Below are positions 1-9,239 of a stretch of 64,000 nt of DNA, in pieces (positions within the stretch are counted from its first letter, which is position 1; each line of letters begins with the position of its first letter). The notes below the pieces were generated by a model, which saw only the letters and a program-made list of their open reading frames with translations, searched no databases and was not told the origin of the DNA. Source of the DNA: Hyphomicrobiales bacterium. GTDB lineage: Bacteria; Pseudomonadota; Alphaproteobacteria; Rhizobiales; MH13. The DNA lies in NCBI GenBank assembly GCA_017642935.1, contig JAEPOK010000002.1, forward strand, positions 186,001 through 250,000, in the 5' to 3' direction. The translations under genes and the position numbers were made by a program.

Positions 1-1314
1 AAGATTGCCGGCCACCAACTCGTCGTTCGAGGCTTCCTGGTACCAGCCATTGAGAATGCGATCCGGCAGAAAGCTGAACTCGAACGTGTCGTCGCCGCCC
101 GATGGCGGCTCCATGAGGCAAAGGCAGGATTCCAGCAGGCGGCGCATTTCCTGCGCTTCGACCTTGGCCAGACGCAGGGCATTTTTCGCCTTTTGCGTAT
201 CGGTTATCGCGCGCCGCGATTTGTCCAAAATGTCGTCCATCGGCATGATCGCAACAAACCGGTGATAGACTGTCCCATCAGGTCGTTTGACGTTGGCACA
301 GTAGGACATGGAGGTGAAAAAACCGGTGTCAGTGTGTAGCGTGAGCAGCATCGGTTCTCGGGTTTCACCCAGCAGATCGACAATCGGCTGCGGGCGCTGA
401 CCGCGCGTGCCAAGTGCCTGGGCGCAGTTGCGGTTCATCCGGCGAAGGCCATCAAAATCATCCTGTTTGAACAGCTCAATGGCCATCGCGTTTGCTGCGA
501 TTAACCGGTCCTCGTGGTCATATTGCAAGATGCCGAAACCGAAGTCGGCGATAGCCTTCTTCAGCGAAGAGAGTTCGTCCTGAAAAACCACGGAAACGGA
601 GGTCAGGAGCATGTTCAGCGAACCTGAAATCTGGCCGATTTCATCACGGCGCATCATGTGCAGTTGGTAGGCGTCGGCCCGGTCGGGGTTTTCCACCGCC
701 TGCCGCAGTGCCTTGTTGATCGCGCGAAGTGGTCGGATCACCAGCAGCATCGACGCAAAGATGAAAAGAACCGCCGTCAGACCGGCGATGAACAAAACGC
801 TGAGCCCGAAATTGCGCAACTGGTTGAAGGTCGCCGCTTCGATCGGTTCGGTCGGCAGCCGAACAATCATGTGATGGGCAAGGCCGGTGTCTTCCGGCGA
901 GAGATGCACATCGATCGCTGGCGCATTGGGGCTGGCTTGCACGCCAACGCCAGACAATCGAGCGATGTTAAGATCGAGCGCCGGTCGCTCACCAAAAACC
1001 GAGAGCGGCCCCCCGGCGCTGTCGTAAACCACACCGCCCAACAGCAGACCGTCACGGATCATGCGTTCGCCAAGCCGTGTCTTGTGTTCAGCGGTCAGAA
1101 AGGCGGCAGGATCCGATGCGTGATACCAGGCCATCCGCACGGTTTCGACGGCACGACCTTCGTTGGCTTTGTGCCAGAAATAGGCGGCAGGGATGAGGAA
1201 GATGATCTCGGTGATAAGTACGGCTGTGCAGACAGCGACACCGAACCCCAGCGTCAACCGTTTTGGCCACAATCTTGCAAGCCAGGAGACTTTGCTACGC
1301 TTGGCAGCAGTCAC
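1..1314 (-). CDS. HAMP-PAS membrane sensor protein (partial, C-terminus outside window)
   Basis: An uninterrupted minus-strand frame runs from a GTG at 1314 off the left edge, 438 codons without a stop. The GTG is preceded at about 6 bases by GAGG. The order is: short basic cytoplasmic head, a membrane segment near residues 21-46, an extracytoplasmic domain of about 120 residues, a second membrane segment near 165-190, a HAMP domain (IRPLRAINKALRQAVENPD), and a PAS domain opening with FGFGILQYDHEDRLIAAN. This is the layout of membrane receptors that pass an external signal to a cytoplasmic output. The output domain (histidine kinase, cyclase, GGDEF or other) lies beyond the edge, so the activity cannot be named. 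The start and domain order are seen; the sensor role is inferred from the families. Confidence 0.8.
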   Translation of the reverse strand, partial: MTAAKRSKVSWLARLWPKRLTLGFGVAVCTAVLITEIIFLIPAAYFWHKANEGRAVETVRMAWYHASDPAAFLTAEHKTRLGERMIRDGLLLGGVVYDSAGGPLSVFGERPALDLNIARLSGVGVQASPNAPAIDVHLSPEDTGLAHHMIVRLPTEPIEAATFNQLRNFGLSVLFIAGLTAVLFIFASMLLVIRPLRAINKALRQAVENPDRADAYQLHMMRRDEIGQISGSLNMLLTSVSVVFQDELSSLKKAIADFGFGILQYDHEDRLIAANAMAIELFKQDDFDGLRRMNRNCAQALGTRGQRPQPIVDLLGETREPMLLTLHTDTGFFTSMSYCANVKRPDGTVYHRFVAIMPMDDILDKSRRAITDTQKAKNALRLAKVEAQEMRRLLESCLCLMEPPSGGDDTFEFSFLPDRILNGWYQEASNDELVAGNL

Positions 1315-1469
1315 AGGCGTCCTCACGAACCATTATCACGCCGTACTCTTACGCGCGATTGGTTAAGGAACGCTTGTAGGCATTCGTCGTGACGACCTAA
1401 ACACCATGAAATTCAGATGCTTAGGGATGCAACACAAAGACAATGATGATCAACCCAGGTGCCGCTTGA

Positions 1470-2054
1470 CTAGGGCGTGTAGGTGATGGTTTCAGAGCGA
1501 CGCGGGCGCAGGTAAAAATCATCACTGAGTTCGATGGTTCCGGTGATGGTGTGAGAAGTTGCCGGCCTATGGCTGTAAGTGAGATTGGCCACCACGAGGA
1601 AGCTGTCTGGGATCAAGAGAGGCCCGGGAATGGTGTAGGAACCACCAACTGATGGCGCTGCGCCGTTGCGCGATTCTGACCACATGACCTCGGTCGCACC
1701 CTGATCGTCGATCTGAACGCCAGCCACCTGAATGGACAGGTTGGCCACATCAAACGGCGCCAGAATCGCTTGTGTGGCATCCATGATGTCATCCATCTCA
1801 GCGCCGGTCAGGTTGGTCTGTTGGGTCACAAGATCGGCCAGGGCACTGGCTGCATGCGAAACCTTACGATCAGCGCTCACGCCTTGGCTCAACTCCAACG
1901 ACCCCAACCATAGCGCGATCATGAAAGGCGCAATCATCGCAAATTCGATGGCCGCCACGCCGCGTTTTTCGCGGCGAAATGATCGGATCCGCCTTGCTAC
2001 CTTTAAAAGACCAAAGCGGTCGGCTTGGCGCGATTGACTGTCTTGCTCATGCAT
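1470..2054 (-). CDS. TadE/TadG-family pilus assembly pseudopilin
   Basis: A 194-residue protein with a basic head and a single type-IV-pilin-like hydrophobic segment (GVAAIEFAMIAPFMIALWLG, about residues 33-52). The Glu follows the glycine by five positions, as in class IVb pilins and TadE/TadG pseudopilins. The rest is predicted to lie outside the membrane. Pseudopilins of this family help build the Flp pilus and are processed by the same peptidase as the pilin. It follows the next TadE-like gene with no real gap, so the two are probably co-transcribed. An ATG at 2054 is preferred to a TTG at 2063. It is short for a full TadG, which usually carries a von Willebrand domain, so TadE or TadF is the closer label. 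Confidence 0.8.
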   Translation of the reverse strand: MHEQDSQSRQADRFGLLKVARRIRSFRREKRGVAAIEFAMIAPFMIALWLGSLELSQGVSADRKVSHAASALADLVTQQTNLTGAEMDDIMDATQAILAPFDVANLSIQVAGVQIDDQGATEVMWSESRNGAAPSVGGSYTIPGPLLIPDSFLVVANLTYSHRPATSHTITGTIELSDDFYLRPRRSETITYTP

Positions 2055-2068
2055 GGTGATCAAACTCG

Positions 2069-2620
2069 CTAAAATGGCTCGTTTCGGAAGGCGGTGGTTG
2101 CGATAAGAAGCCGCTGCCGTCCGGCAATGTCGGCAGCGTCGAGGCCCATAAAGTTGAAAAGCAACGGCCAGCGATAGAATGCCCGCACAATCACGGTCTC
2201 GCCGCCAACGCCTGGCTCGAAACCAAAAGCACCGTTGAAATTACCGGCGCCATCGACGGGTGGCCGCGCAAGATCAGCGGCATCAAAACGTACAACGCGT
2301 TGCACGTCGATCGCCAAGCGTTCGTCGCAATCAAACAGGACGCCGATCTCATTGCACATCAGGGCACGGAAACCGGCTTCGTCGATGCCTTGAGACTGGA
2401 CCTGGCCGGTGCGGATTTGCCGACCGGCCTCCGAGACGCCAGATTCCAAAAGTTGACCGGCCCAAAATACCATCGCCGTTTCGATGATAGCCATCTTCAA
2501 AAAGAAGAATGGCACGGCGATAATGCCGAACTCGACCGCCGTCGCACCGGACGGTTGGCGGATAAAACGCTGCGTCAGCGCTCCTATGCCGCGCACCTTG
2601 TTGCCAAGTGCCTGAATCAT
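2069..2620 (-). CDS. TadE-like pilus assembly pseudopilin
   Basis: A 183-residue protein with a pilin-like segment near residues 23-50 (GATAVEFGIIAVPFFFL), with Glu at the conserved fifth position after Gly. The remainder is predicted extracytoplasmic and contains a pair of Cys (ALMCNEIGVLFDCDE) that could form a disulfide. The ATG at 2620 follows GAGG by about 8 bases; a longer reading from a TTG at 2671 exists but has no such site. It forms a two-gene unit with the TadE/TadG-like gene downstream and belongs to the Cpa/Tad locus that begins on the other strand at 3960. The exact TadE versus TadF identity is not resolvable by eye. Confidence 0.8.
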   Translation of the reverse strand: MIQALGNKVRGIGALTQRFIRQPSGATAVEFGIIAVPFFFLKMAIIETAMVFWAGQLLESGVSEAGRQIRTGQVQSQGIDEAGFRALMCNEIGVLFDCDERLAIDVQRVVRFDAADLARPPVDGAGNFNGAFGFEPGVGGETVIVRAFYRWPLLFNFMGLDAADIAGRQRLLIATTAFRNEPF

Positions 2621-2841
2621 GTTGCCAGCCTCATACAGTCGCTCCGCGACAGCGCACCGAAAGGCACGCAAAGCATCGCGTTGCCATGAGAGTAGGCATG
2701 GAAAAGTAAAGCCTTACCTCAGCGAGACGGTAAACAGATGCTCTGCGTCGGCATGAAAAAAGGCTTAAGCGGCGTTAACCAAACGCGGTTGTCATTAAAG
2801 TCACGCGCGCGCGCGTGCGGGACAGCATCTCATAGATTGGT

Positions 2842-3663
2842 CTATTCGCCGCCGCGAACTGCTTCGAGCGCCGCCCGGTTTCGCGCTTGGAACGCGTTCA
2901 GGCCGGCTTCGACCATTTCCGGTGCATCGCCCGGTGTTGGTCGAATTTCACAGGTCGGAGCACAAGAAAGCGTTGTGCGTTGAACGCCGCGATAGACCGA
3001 TACCAGGCTTTGACCACGCACCGTCACCCGCAACGTTTCCTCAGCCAGGACCGCGCCTTCTTCGTCCAACATGACCAAATTGGTTTCGCCGTAGCTTTTG
3101 CCGGTCAGAATGATCGTTCCGGGGTCCGGCATCGACGCATCGGCAATAGCGGGATTGCCAATAACAATCGTGGACACGTCACCGACAACGCGCATCACGC
3201 GCGCATGATCAAGTGCGAGCACAATTCCACCGAAACTGGATGCCTCGCCTGACATGGACTGGGTCAATCCGCCATCCTGAAAATCGTCCAGGGAGGCTGC
3301 AGCGATTTCTGTTTCGATCGGTGTGTCGACCAACCCCTGGACAACGATAGAATCGGCATCAGCGCCAAGCGTAGGCTCTTCCATAGAAGAATCGTGAACA
3401 GCAGTTGACGCCGCGCCCTCTGGGGAATGGGGTAGAATCTGGCGAGGAGTGTCGGTGGTACTTGCTGCCAGCTCGGAGGGAAGGTCGGTCCGCGTCGGCT
3501 CGCTAGTGTCCACCTTGCTGGTCGACTGCGTAATGATGGGGTCCACGCCATTTCGCGTTACGTCGGTGGCAATGGACGGCAAGGCCGCCGCAATGCCGAG
3601 CCCAGCAAGCGAAACGCTCGCCAAAACAACGCGAAATGGAACCGAACGGGAGCCGAAACGCAC
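2842..3663 (-). CDS. stand-alone secretin N-terminal-domain protein of the pilus locus
   Basis: A 273-residue protein with an amino-terminal hydrophobic signal segment (about 10-30), a long acidic, Ser/Thr-rich low-complexity stretch (35-130), then one domain near 145-215 with the pattern LALDHARVMRVVGDVSTIVI ... NPAIADA ... YGETNLVMLD. That is the same domain seen at the amino end of CpaC in this window (ELPADVRDVLVSNPAVADAV), the pilus-assembly N-domain of type II/III secretins. It has no secretin pore domain. The position, just left of flp and divergent from it, suggests a periplasmic partner of the CpaC secretin. The function is inference; the domain match to CpaC can be seen directly. 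Confidence 0.75.
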   Translation of the reverse strand: MRFGSRSVPFRVVLASVSLAGLGIAAALPSIATDVTRNGVDPIITQSTSKVDTSEPTRTDLPSELAASTTDTPRQILPHSPEGAASTAVHDSSMEEPTLGADADSIVVQGLVDTPIETEIAAASLDDFQDGGLTQSMSGEASSFGGIVLALDHARVMRVVGDVSTIVIGNPAIADASMPDPGTIILTGKSYGETNLVMLDEEGAVLAEETLRVTVRGQSLVSVYRGVQRTTLSCAPTCEIRPTPGDAPEMVEAGLNAFQARNRAALEAVRGGE

Positions 3664-3959
3664 GATAATTCCTCCAAGAACAACTGGTTTGGAGGATGCA
3701 GGGTTTTGGTGAACAGCGCGTTAAGCCCTTCGCGAGAACCCGTTGGCAATCGAAAAGCAGCGCCTTTTCAAGATTTTAGATGACTAATGAACCGTTGCTG
3801 ACCTTACGACCACAACGCGTTTGGGAAAGTATGAACGGAAATACACACAATGTGCGGCTTTTCGAAAACCCTGCCTTAAGGGGTCGCGCCTATTGTCGAG
3901 ATCGTTCCGAGCAACAACGCATCGGAGCACATAAAACACAGTGTGTATGGAGTCTGGAC

Positions 3960-4124
3960 ATGAAAAAGTTTCTCTCGCGCTTCGTCAAAGACGAATCTGG
4001 CGCCACAGCCATTGAATACGGCCTGATCGCTGCTGGTATCGCAGTTGTTATCATTGGTGCCGTTCAGTTGGCAGGTGATAACCTCAACATCACTTGGGGT
4101 CTGATCGCCGCTGCAATGCTCTAA
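3960..4124 (+). CDS. flp: Flp/Fap pilin component (major class IVb pilin)
   Basis: A 54-residue prepilin: a short charged leader (MKKFLSRFVKDESG) cut after Gly14, then ATAIEYGLIAAGIAVVIIG. The Glu at mature position 5 followed by Tyr is the hallmark of Flp pilins. It is the subunit of the tight-adherence pilus fibre, secreted through CpaC and assembled by CpaF/TadB/TadC. The ATG at 3960 is preceded by GGAG about 8 bases upstream; a longer in-frame extension back to 3780 has no pilin character and is rejected. A strong terminator sits right after it, so most transcripts should end there, which is usual for the abundant pilin. Confidence 0.95.
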   Translation: MKKFLSRFVKDESGATAIEYGLIAAGIAVVIIGAVQLAGDNLNITWGLIAAAML

Positions 4125-4156
4125 AGGCATTGCTGCTAAATTCAGCTTTCAAGAAG

Positions 4157-4190
4157 GGTGGCGCGTCACAACCGACGCGCCGCCTTTTTT
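4157..4190 (+). terminator. rho-independent terminator after flp
   Basis: An 11-base stem (GGTGGCGCGTC / GACGCGCCGCC, one G-T pair) with a 6-base loop, followed by a run of six T. It separates the highly expressed pilin gene from the downstream cpa genes, giving a pilin-rich short transcript with read-through to cpaA. Confidence 0.9.
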
Positions 4191-4215
4191 CTTAGGTCGA
4201 GGGGAGATTCTGGGG

Positions 4216-4725
4216 ATGGTGTTACAGTTCTTGGTGTTCGGTGTTTTTCCCGGGCTCGTCCTCTTGGCTGCGACGATGGACATGTTCACCATGACCATCC
4301 CGAACAAGCTTTGCCTTGCTTTGGTTGCAGCGTTCTTCGCCGCGGCGCCGTTTATTGATCTTTCTTTATCAATCGTCGGTTGGCATGTGTGTGCCGCACT
4401 TATCGCGCTTGCGATCACGTTCCTGTTGTTCGCCTCTGGTGTCTTTGGGGGTGGGGATGCGAAGCTGACCGCCGCCGTCGTTCTATGGCTCGGACCGAGC
4501 TTGGCGCTTGATTTTGCACTATTGGCCGCCCTGTTTGGCGGCATCCTGACCGCTGGCTTGATGGTGCTTCGCGCCTTCCCATCCTACACAGTGAGTGTCG
4601 AAAGTCCTTGGGCGGCGCGTTTGCTTTCCACCGAAGTCGGCATTCCCTATGGGATTGCACTCTCCACTGCGGCAATGATCGTCTTCGTTCAAAGCCCCTG
4701 GTTTGCTGCAGCGATCACCCACTAA
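4216..4725 (+). CDS. cpaA: A24 prepilin peptidase CpaA/TadV
   Basis: A 169-residue polytopic membrane protein of the short, methylase-less A24 aspartyl peptidase group. The two catalytic aspartates of the family are visible: D22 in MDMFTMTIPNK after the first membrane helix, and D81 in FGGGDAKL. It cleaves the leader of Flp and of the TadE-like pseudopilins at the inner membrane. It lies directly after the flp terminator, in the standard flp-cpaA order. Length and hydrophobic profile (about five to six segments) fit the family. Confidence 0.93.
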   Translation: MVLQFLVFGVFPGLVLLAATMDMFTMTIPNKLCLALVAAFFAAAPFIDLSLSIVGWHVCAALIALAITFLLFASGVFGGGDAKLTAAVVLWLGPSLALDFALLAALFGGILTAGLMVLRAFPSYTVSVESPWAARLLSTEVGIPYGIALSTAAMIVFVQSPWFAAAITH

Positions 4726-4895
4726 AGAAAGCAGTGTTTGAGGCCCGGACAACCAATCGCTCAATTCGCTCACCTTCGGTTAACCTTACCTATACCTTTA
4801 CGGCGCACTCTACGCTCGAGTTTTGCGTGCCATTGGTCGGAGTCTGACCCCATCAGCTGATGCGTGGCGCGCCCTTGCGTTGAAGGGATAGCGTT

Positions 4896-5699
4896 ATGAA
4901 GTCCTCGCGAGTGATCGTGTTTGGCGTTGCTGCGGTGGCAGGCGGTCTAGCCTGGCTTGTGGCGGGAAACATTGCCGCACCGCCACCACCTGAAGTCATC
5001 GCTGAAGAGCCGTCGATTCCTTCTACCCGCGTGTTGGTTGCGCGTTACGATCTGACAATCGGCGAGCGGCTCAGCCCGTCAGCCATGGAATGGCAGGAAT
5101 GGCCTGCCGCCAACGTTGCCCAAGCCTTTATCTCTGAGGACACCGACCCAGACGCCTTGCGCGAGTACGACCAAGGCATCGTCACGGCGCCAATCTATGC
5201 GGGCGAACCTATTCGCTCACCGGTGATCGCTACGTCAGGCCGCGGGTTCATGTCGGCTATTCTTCCATCAGGTCGGCGCGCCGTGTCGGTGCGCGTTGAA
5301 ACGGAATCGCGCGCGGCCGGTTTCATCCTGCCCAACGATCGGATCGATGTGATCCTGACGCGCGTGCAGCGCGGAACTTCAAGCGATGGTGGCGATCTCT
5401 TCTCCTCTGAGACAATTTTGGAAAATGTCCGCGTGCTCGCCATTGATCAAACGTTCGAAGAGCGGGACGGCGAGAAGTTCGTTTCCGGTGAGATCGCAAC
5501 GCTCGAGCTATCGCCTGGTGATGCGGAACTGATCGCGCTCGCTGATGAGATGGGCACGCTTTCTTTATCGCTGCGCTCGATCGCTGATTTGGAAGAGGGC
5601 GACGGCACAATTGACGAGGATGTCGCCCGCCGCTTGCGCGGTGGTGGTGGTCAAGGCGGCTCGATCCGCATGATCCGCTTCGGCATTCAGGGGGGTTGA
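4896..5699 (+). CDS. cpaB: pilus assembly protein CpaB/RcpC
   Basis: A 267-residue protein with one amino-terminal membrane anchor (about 7-28) followed by a proline-rich linker and an SAF-like beta-clip domain (VLVARYDLTIGERLSPSAME ... GEPIRSPVI). The central region GRRAVSVRVETESRAAGFILP is the RcpC/CpaB core. CpaB works in the periplasm with the CpaC secretin. The ATG follows a purine-rich GAAGGGA site. The stop is 5 bases before the cpaC start, so the two are translationally linked. A 170-base gap from cpaA leaves room for an extra promoter. Confidence 0.92.
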   Translation: MKSSRVIVFGVAAVAGGLAWLVAGNIAAPPPPEVIAEEPSIPSTRVLVARYDLTIGERLSPSAMEWQEWPAANVAQAFISEDTDPDALREYDQGIVTAPIYAGEPIRSPVIATSGRGFMSAILPSGRRAVSVRVETESRAAGFILPNDRIDVILTRVQRGTSSDGGDLFSSETILENVRVLAIDQTFEERDGEKFVSGEIATLELSPGDAELIALADEMGTLSLSLRSIADLEEGDGTIDEDVARRLRGGGGQGGSIRMIRFGIQGG

Positions 5700-5704
5700 G
5701 GACA

Positions 5705-7171
5705 ATGACCACACGAACTGAAGGCCCCTACTCAACCGTTTACAAGGACCGCGCCATGCGCGCGATGCTTATGGTTGCGCTCGCTCTCGGTCTGACGATG
5801 GCCATCCTTCCGGCCACCACAGCGCGCGCGACCGGCATGGATGCGCTGACGATTACAAGCTTTGGCGAGACCCGCACGCTTTCACTTGGGATCAACAAGT
5901 CGATGGTCATCGAGTTGCCCGCTGACGTTCGTGATGTGCTGGTTTCCAATCCAGCGGTCGCCGATGCCGTGGTGCGCACCGCGCGCCGGGTGTTTGTGAT
6001 CGGGATGGCAGCTGGCGACACCAACATCTTCTTGTTCGACGGCGCTGACCGTCAGATTGCTGTTCTCAATCTCACGATTCAACGCGACGTAACTGGCATC
6101 CAAGCGACGCTGGCAGACTTGATGCCGGGCGCTCGAATTGGCGTGGAACCGGTCAATGACGGCGTCATCTTGCGTGGTGTGGTGGAAAGCGCGGCGCAGG
6201 CGCAGACCGCCGTTGATGTCGCAACGCGCTTTGTCGGCGAAGCGAGCCGCGTGGTGAATGCCCTCCAGATCGCTGGTGGGGAACAGGTTCAATTGCGCGT
6301 CACCATCGCCGAGGTTCAGCGCACTGCACTACGCCAGCTTGGGGTCAATATTGGTGATTTCACCGGCGCAACAGCGCAGCCAGTGACCGCCGGCATCGGC
6401 GCTGCGACGCTGTCGGCACTGACATCTAACCCCTTCTCTTTGTCGGGTCAGGCGATTTCCAACTCCGTTCTAAACATCACCAGCAATGGCATATCTGCCC
6501 AAATTCGTGCGCTTGAACAGGATGGGATTGTGCGCACTCTGGCCGAGCCAAATCTGACAGCGGTGTCCGGCGAAGCGGCGAGCTTTTTGGCTGGCGGTGA
6601 GTTTCCGGTGCCCATCAGCCGGGACAGCCAAGGCAATGTGATCGTTGAATATAAGCCCTTTGGTGTTGGCCTCGGCTTTACGCCGATCGTGCTTGCCGGT
6701 GATCGTATCTCACTACAGATCGAAACCGAAGTGTCCGAGCTGACGGCTGAAGGTGCCTTCACCCTGCGCAGCGACAACGGCAATGATCTTTCGATCCCTG
6801 GCCTACGGGTCCGACGTGCATCGACCATGGTCGAGCTGCCGTCCGGCGGGTCGATCGTTATGGCCGGACTTATCGATCAACGACTTGCCCAAAACATCGA
6901 CGGTATCCCAGGGCTCATGAGCCTGCCAATTATTGGTCAGCTGTTCCGATCATCAGATTTCCAACGCTCGCAAACCGAACTTGCCATCTTCATCACCCCC
7001 TACCTGACTCAGGCCGTCGCGCGTGATGATCTGGTGCGTCCGGATGAAAATCTGCGACCTGCAAGCGACCTTTCCACTTTGTTTTTCAACCAGCTGATCG
7101 AGCAGTACGGCGTGCAGGGTCAAGCGCCTTCAGGCCGGTACCACGGTCATGCTGGGTTCATTGTCCCCTAA
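5705..7171 (+). CDS. cpaC: outer-membrane secretin CpaC/RcpA
   Basis: About 488 residues. A cleavable signal lies near residues 18-42 (MRAMLMVALALGLTMAIL), then the pilus-assembly N-domain (SMVIELPADVRDVLVSNPAV), a BON-like region, and the secretin pore domain ending in ELAIFITPYLTQ. The gated outer-membrane channel lets the Flp pilus out. The ATG at 5705, preceded by GAGGACA, is used; a TTG at 5696 overlaps the cpaB stop. A shorter start at 5755 would place the signal peptide at the very end and cannot be excluded. Length is normal for the family. Confidence 0.95.
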   Translation: MTTRTEGPYSTVYKDRAMRAMLMVALALGLTMAILPATTARATGMDALTITSFGETRTLSLGINKSMVIELPADVRDVLVSNPAVADAVVRTARRVFVIGMAAGDTNIFLFDGADRQIAVLNLTIQRDVTGIQATLADLMPGARIGVEPVNDGVILRGVVESAAQAQTAVDVATRFVGEASRVVNALQIAGGEQVQLRVTIAEVQRTALRQLGVNIGDFTGATAQPVTAGIGAATLSALTSNPFSLSGQAISNSVLNITSNGISAQIRALEQDGIVRTLAEPNLTAVSGEAASFLAGGEFPVPISRDSQGNVIVEYKPFGVGLGFTPIVLAGDRISLQIETEVSELTAEGAFTLRSDNGNDLSIPGLRVRRASTMVELPSGGSIVMAGLIDQRLAQNIDGIPGLMSLPIIGQLFRSSDFQRSQTELAIFITPYLTQAVARDDLVRPDENLRPASDLSTLFFNQLIEQYGVQGQAPSGRYHGHAGFIVP

Positions 7172-7194
7172 TGGGCGACATCGTGTGAGGATGT

Positions 7195-7929
7195 ATGCGT
7201 ATGACCGACAAATCCCTTAACAAAGCCGGACAGAACAAGGTTCTGCGCCTTGGCCTGTTGGGTGCCGCGGTGTTGGCACTAGGAGCGTGCAGCAACATTC
7301 ACAGCAGCACGGGCACCTATGATCCACGCTTCATGAATTACGATCAGCGCCATGCGCTTAGCCTTCGTCAGCAAGAAGCGACACTGCCTCTGCTCGTCGG
7401 CGCCAACGCGACCGGGCTGACGAGCGGAGACCGAACCGCGCTGTCGGGGTTCATGCAGTCTTATTCGGCACAAGGTGAAGGCGCGCTTCGTATCCGCGTC
7501 CCGCAAGGCTCGGCGAACGCCCATGCGGCCAGAACTGCTCTTGGCGACATTCACGATGTCGTTTCGCGGTCCGGTGGCAACCCTAGCGCGATCCGCGTCG
7601 AGCACTACCAGGCGGGCAACGTGGATGCCCATGCACCTATCATTGTGATTTACGATCGGCTCGAAGCTGTCACGAACCCTTGCGGAACCTGGGCTGATCC
7701 GTTCAATCCGGCGCTCGAGCAATCGGACTTCTACAACTTCGGTTGCGCCAGCCAGGCTAATCTCGGCGCGTCCCTTGCTGACCCCCGCGATTTGGTCCGT
7801 CCACGCGGCATTGGAAGCCCCGATGCCGGCCGACGTGCCGAGGTCTTGGCCGCGTATCGCCGTGGCGAGCCGACGGCCACCCAACGTTCCTCCGAAGCTG
7901 AAGCTGCCGTCGCGCAGGTAGGTGAGTAA
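7195..7929 (+). CDS. cpaD: pilus assembly lipoprotein CpaD
   Basis: A 244-residue protein with a lipoprotein signal (LGLLGAAVLALGAC, acylated Cys about residue 32) and the CpaD core: RALSLRQQEATLPLL-like amino part, GEGALRIRVPQGS, and the cysteine-bearing segment VTNPCGTWADPFNP ... YNFGCASQANLGA. CpaD is an outer-membrane-associated partner of the CpaC secretin. The stop overlaps the cpaE start by one base (TAATG), marking tight coupling. Confidence 0.93.
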   Translation: MRMTDKSLNKAGQNKVLRLGLLGAAVLALGACSNIHSSTGTYDPRFMNYDQRHALSLRQQEATLPLLVGANATGLTSGDRTALSGFMQSYSAQGEGALRIRVPQGSANAHAARTALGDIHDVVSRSGGNPSAIRVEHYQAGNVDAHAPIIVIYDRLEAVTNPCGTWADPFNPALEQSDFYNFGCASQANLGASLADPRDLVRPRGIGSPDAGRRAEVLAAYRRGEPTATQRSSEAEAAVAQVGE

Positions 7930-9236
7930 TGCAGGACGACTATCCAGGCCAATTCCCTTCTGGACCGCCAGCGTTGCCTGAAGGGGCCGACGCCGATGGG
8001 TCTCTGGTCGACACCAGCGATATTGCGCCGGTGCCACGGATCACCATTCAAGCCTTCTGCGAAAGCCAGGCCTTGAGCGAAGCTGTCCAAGAGGCTTCCC
8101 GTGATCGGCGTATGGCCAAAGCTCATGTTCGCGCCTACCCAGGCGGCATCGCTGCGGCACTGGAATTCTACGCGTCGTCGCCGACGCCGAACCTGTTGAT
8201 CTTGGAAAACCAAGCGCCAGCGGACCGGCTTCTCGATCAGCTGGGAAAACTGGCCGACGTCTGCGACCCTGGCACGGAGGTCGTCATTGTCGGGCACGTC
8301 AATGACGTGCTGCTCTATCGCGAGCTGATCCGTTGTGGCGTGCGTGATTACGTTGTCGCTCCGCTTGGGCCAATGGACGTTGTTCGCCTGATCTCAGAGC
8401 TCTACGCGTCGCAATCAGAGAAGGTCATCGGGAAGACTTATGCCTTCATCGGTGCGCGTGGCGGGTGCGGCGCATCAACCATCGCCCACAATGTGGCGTG
8501 GACGTTGTCGACCTCTCTGGAAACCAACACGGTAATCGTCGATTTCGATTTGCCGTTTGGCACCGCCAATTTGGATTTCAATCAGGATCCGCCCACGGGC
8601 ATTGGCGATGTGGTCAACGCACCCGACCGCGTGGACGAGACTTTTGTCGACCGCCTGCTTGCGAAATGTTCAGATCGGCTGAGCCTGCTGGCAGCGCCTT
8701 CAACGCTCGACAAGGTGACGGATTTCCCGGAGCATCAGTTCGAACAGGTCACAGACTTCCTGCGCGCATCGGTTCCCGCATCCGTATTCGATCTGCCCCA
8801 CCATTGGTCCGGTTGGGTGCGCAAGTCACTGATTGATGCCGACGAGTTGGTGATCGTTGCCGCGCCGGACCTTGCGAGCTTGCGCAACGCGAAAAACCTA
8901 ATCGATGCGGTTAAACAGGCTCGTCCCAATGACGGTCCACCGCGTTTGGTTCTCAATATGGCGGGCATTCCCAAGCGCCCGGAAATTGAGGCGAAAGACT
9001 TTGCCGATGCCTTGTGCATTGAGCCGCTGGCCGTGGTCGAATTTGACGCTGAGGTCTTCGGCAATGCCGCCAATTCCGGCCATATGATCGCTGAAGTCGC
9101 GCCCAAGCACGAGGCGGTCGCCGCGTTTGAGGCCATAGCCTCAGCCATCACCGGCAAGGATTCGGGCCGGCGGAGCAAGAAATCGGCGTTGCCTTCCATC
9201 ATGCAGAAGTTTCTGCAGCGCAAAAAGGCGTCCTAA
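7929..9236 (+). CDS. cpaE: pilus localisation ATPase-like protein CpaE/TadZ
   Basis: A 435-residue two-domain protein. Residues about 35-165 form a receiver-like domain in which the usual phosphorylated Asp position reads Glu (LLILENQ), so phosphorylation is unlikely. Residues 170-420 form a ParA/MinD-type ATPase with the divergent P-loop IGARGGCGAST, lacking the usual signature lysine, as in other CpaE proteins. CpaE places the pilus machine at the pole in Caulobacter. It sits between cpaD (one-base overlap) and cpaF. Confidence 0.93.
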   Translation: MQDDYPGQFPSGPPALPEGADADGSLVDTSDIAPVPRITIQAFCESQALSEAVQEASRDRRMAKAHVRAYPGGIAAALEFYASSPTPNLLILENQAPADRLLDQLGKLADVCDPGTEVVIVGHVNDVLLYRELIRCGVRDYVVAPLGPMDVVRLISELYASQSEKVIGKTYAFIGARGGCGASTIAHNVAWTLSTSLETNTVIVDFDLPFGTANLDFNQDPPTGIGDVVNAPDRVDETFVDRLLAKCSDRLSLLAAPSTLDKVTDFPEHQFEQVTDFLRASVPASVFDLPHHWSGWVRKSLIDADELVIVAAPDLASLRNAKNLIDAVKQARPNDGPPRLVLNMAGIPKRPEIEAKDFADALCIEPLAVVEFDAEVFGNAANSGHMIAEVAPKHEAVAAFEAIASAITGKDSGRRSKKSALPSIMQKFLQRKKAS

Positions 9237-9239
9237 GTC

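Noticed and set aside
658-1392. A 244-codon open frame on the plus strand over the left-edge sensor
   Set aside because: The minus strand in the same place gives a membrane-HAMP-PAS protein with clear family motifs; the plus frame has no recognisable features and is its shadow.
4770-4800. A TTAACC-type CtrA-like half-site in the cpaA-cpaB gap and similar ones near 13815, 33138 and 61170
   Set aside because: The second TTAA at the right spacing is missing in each case, so no CtrA site is claimed.
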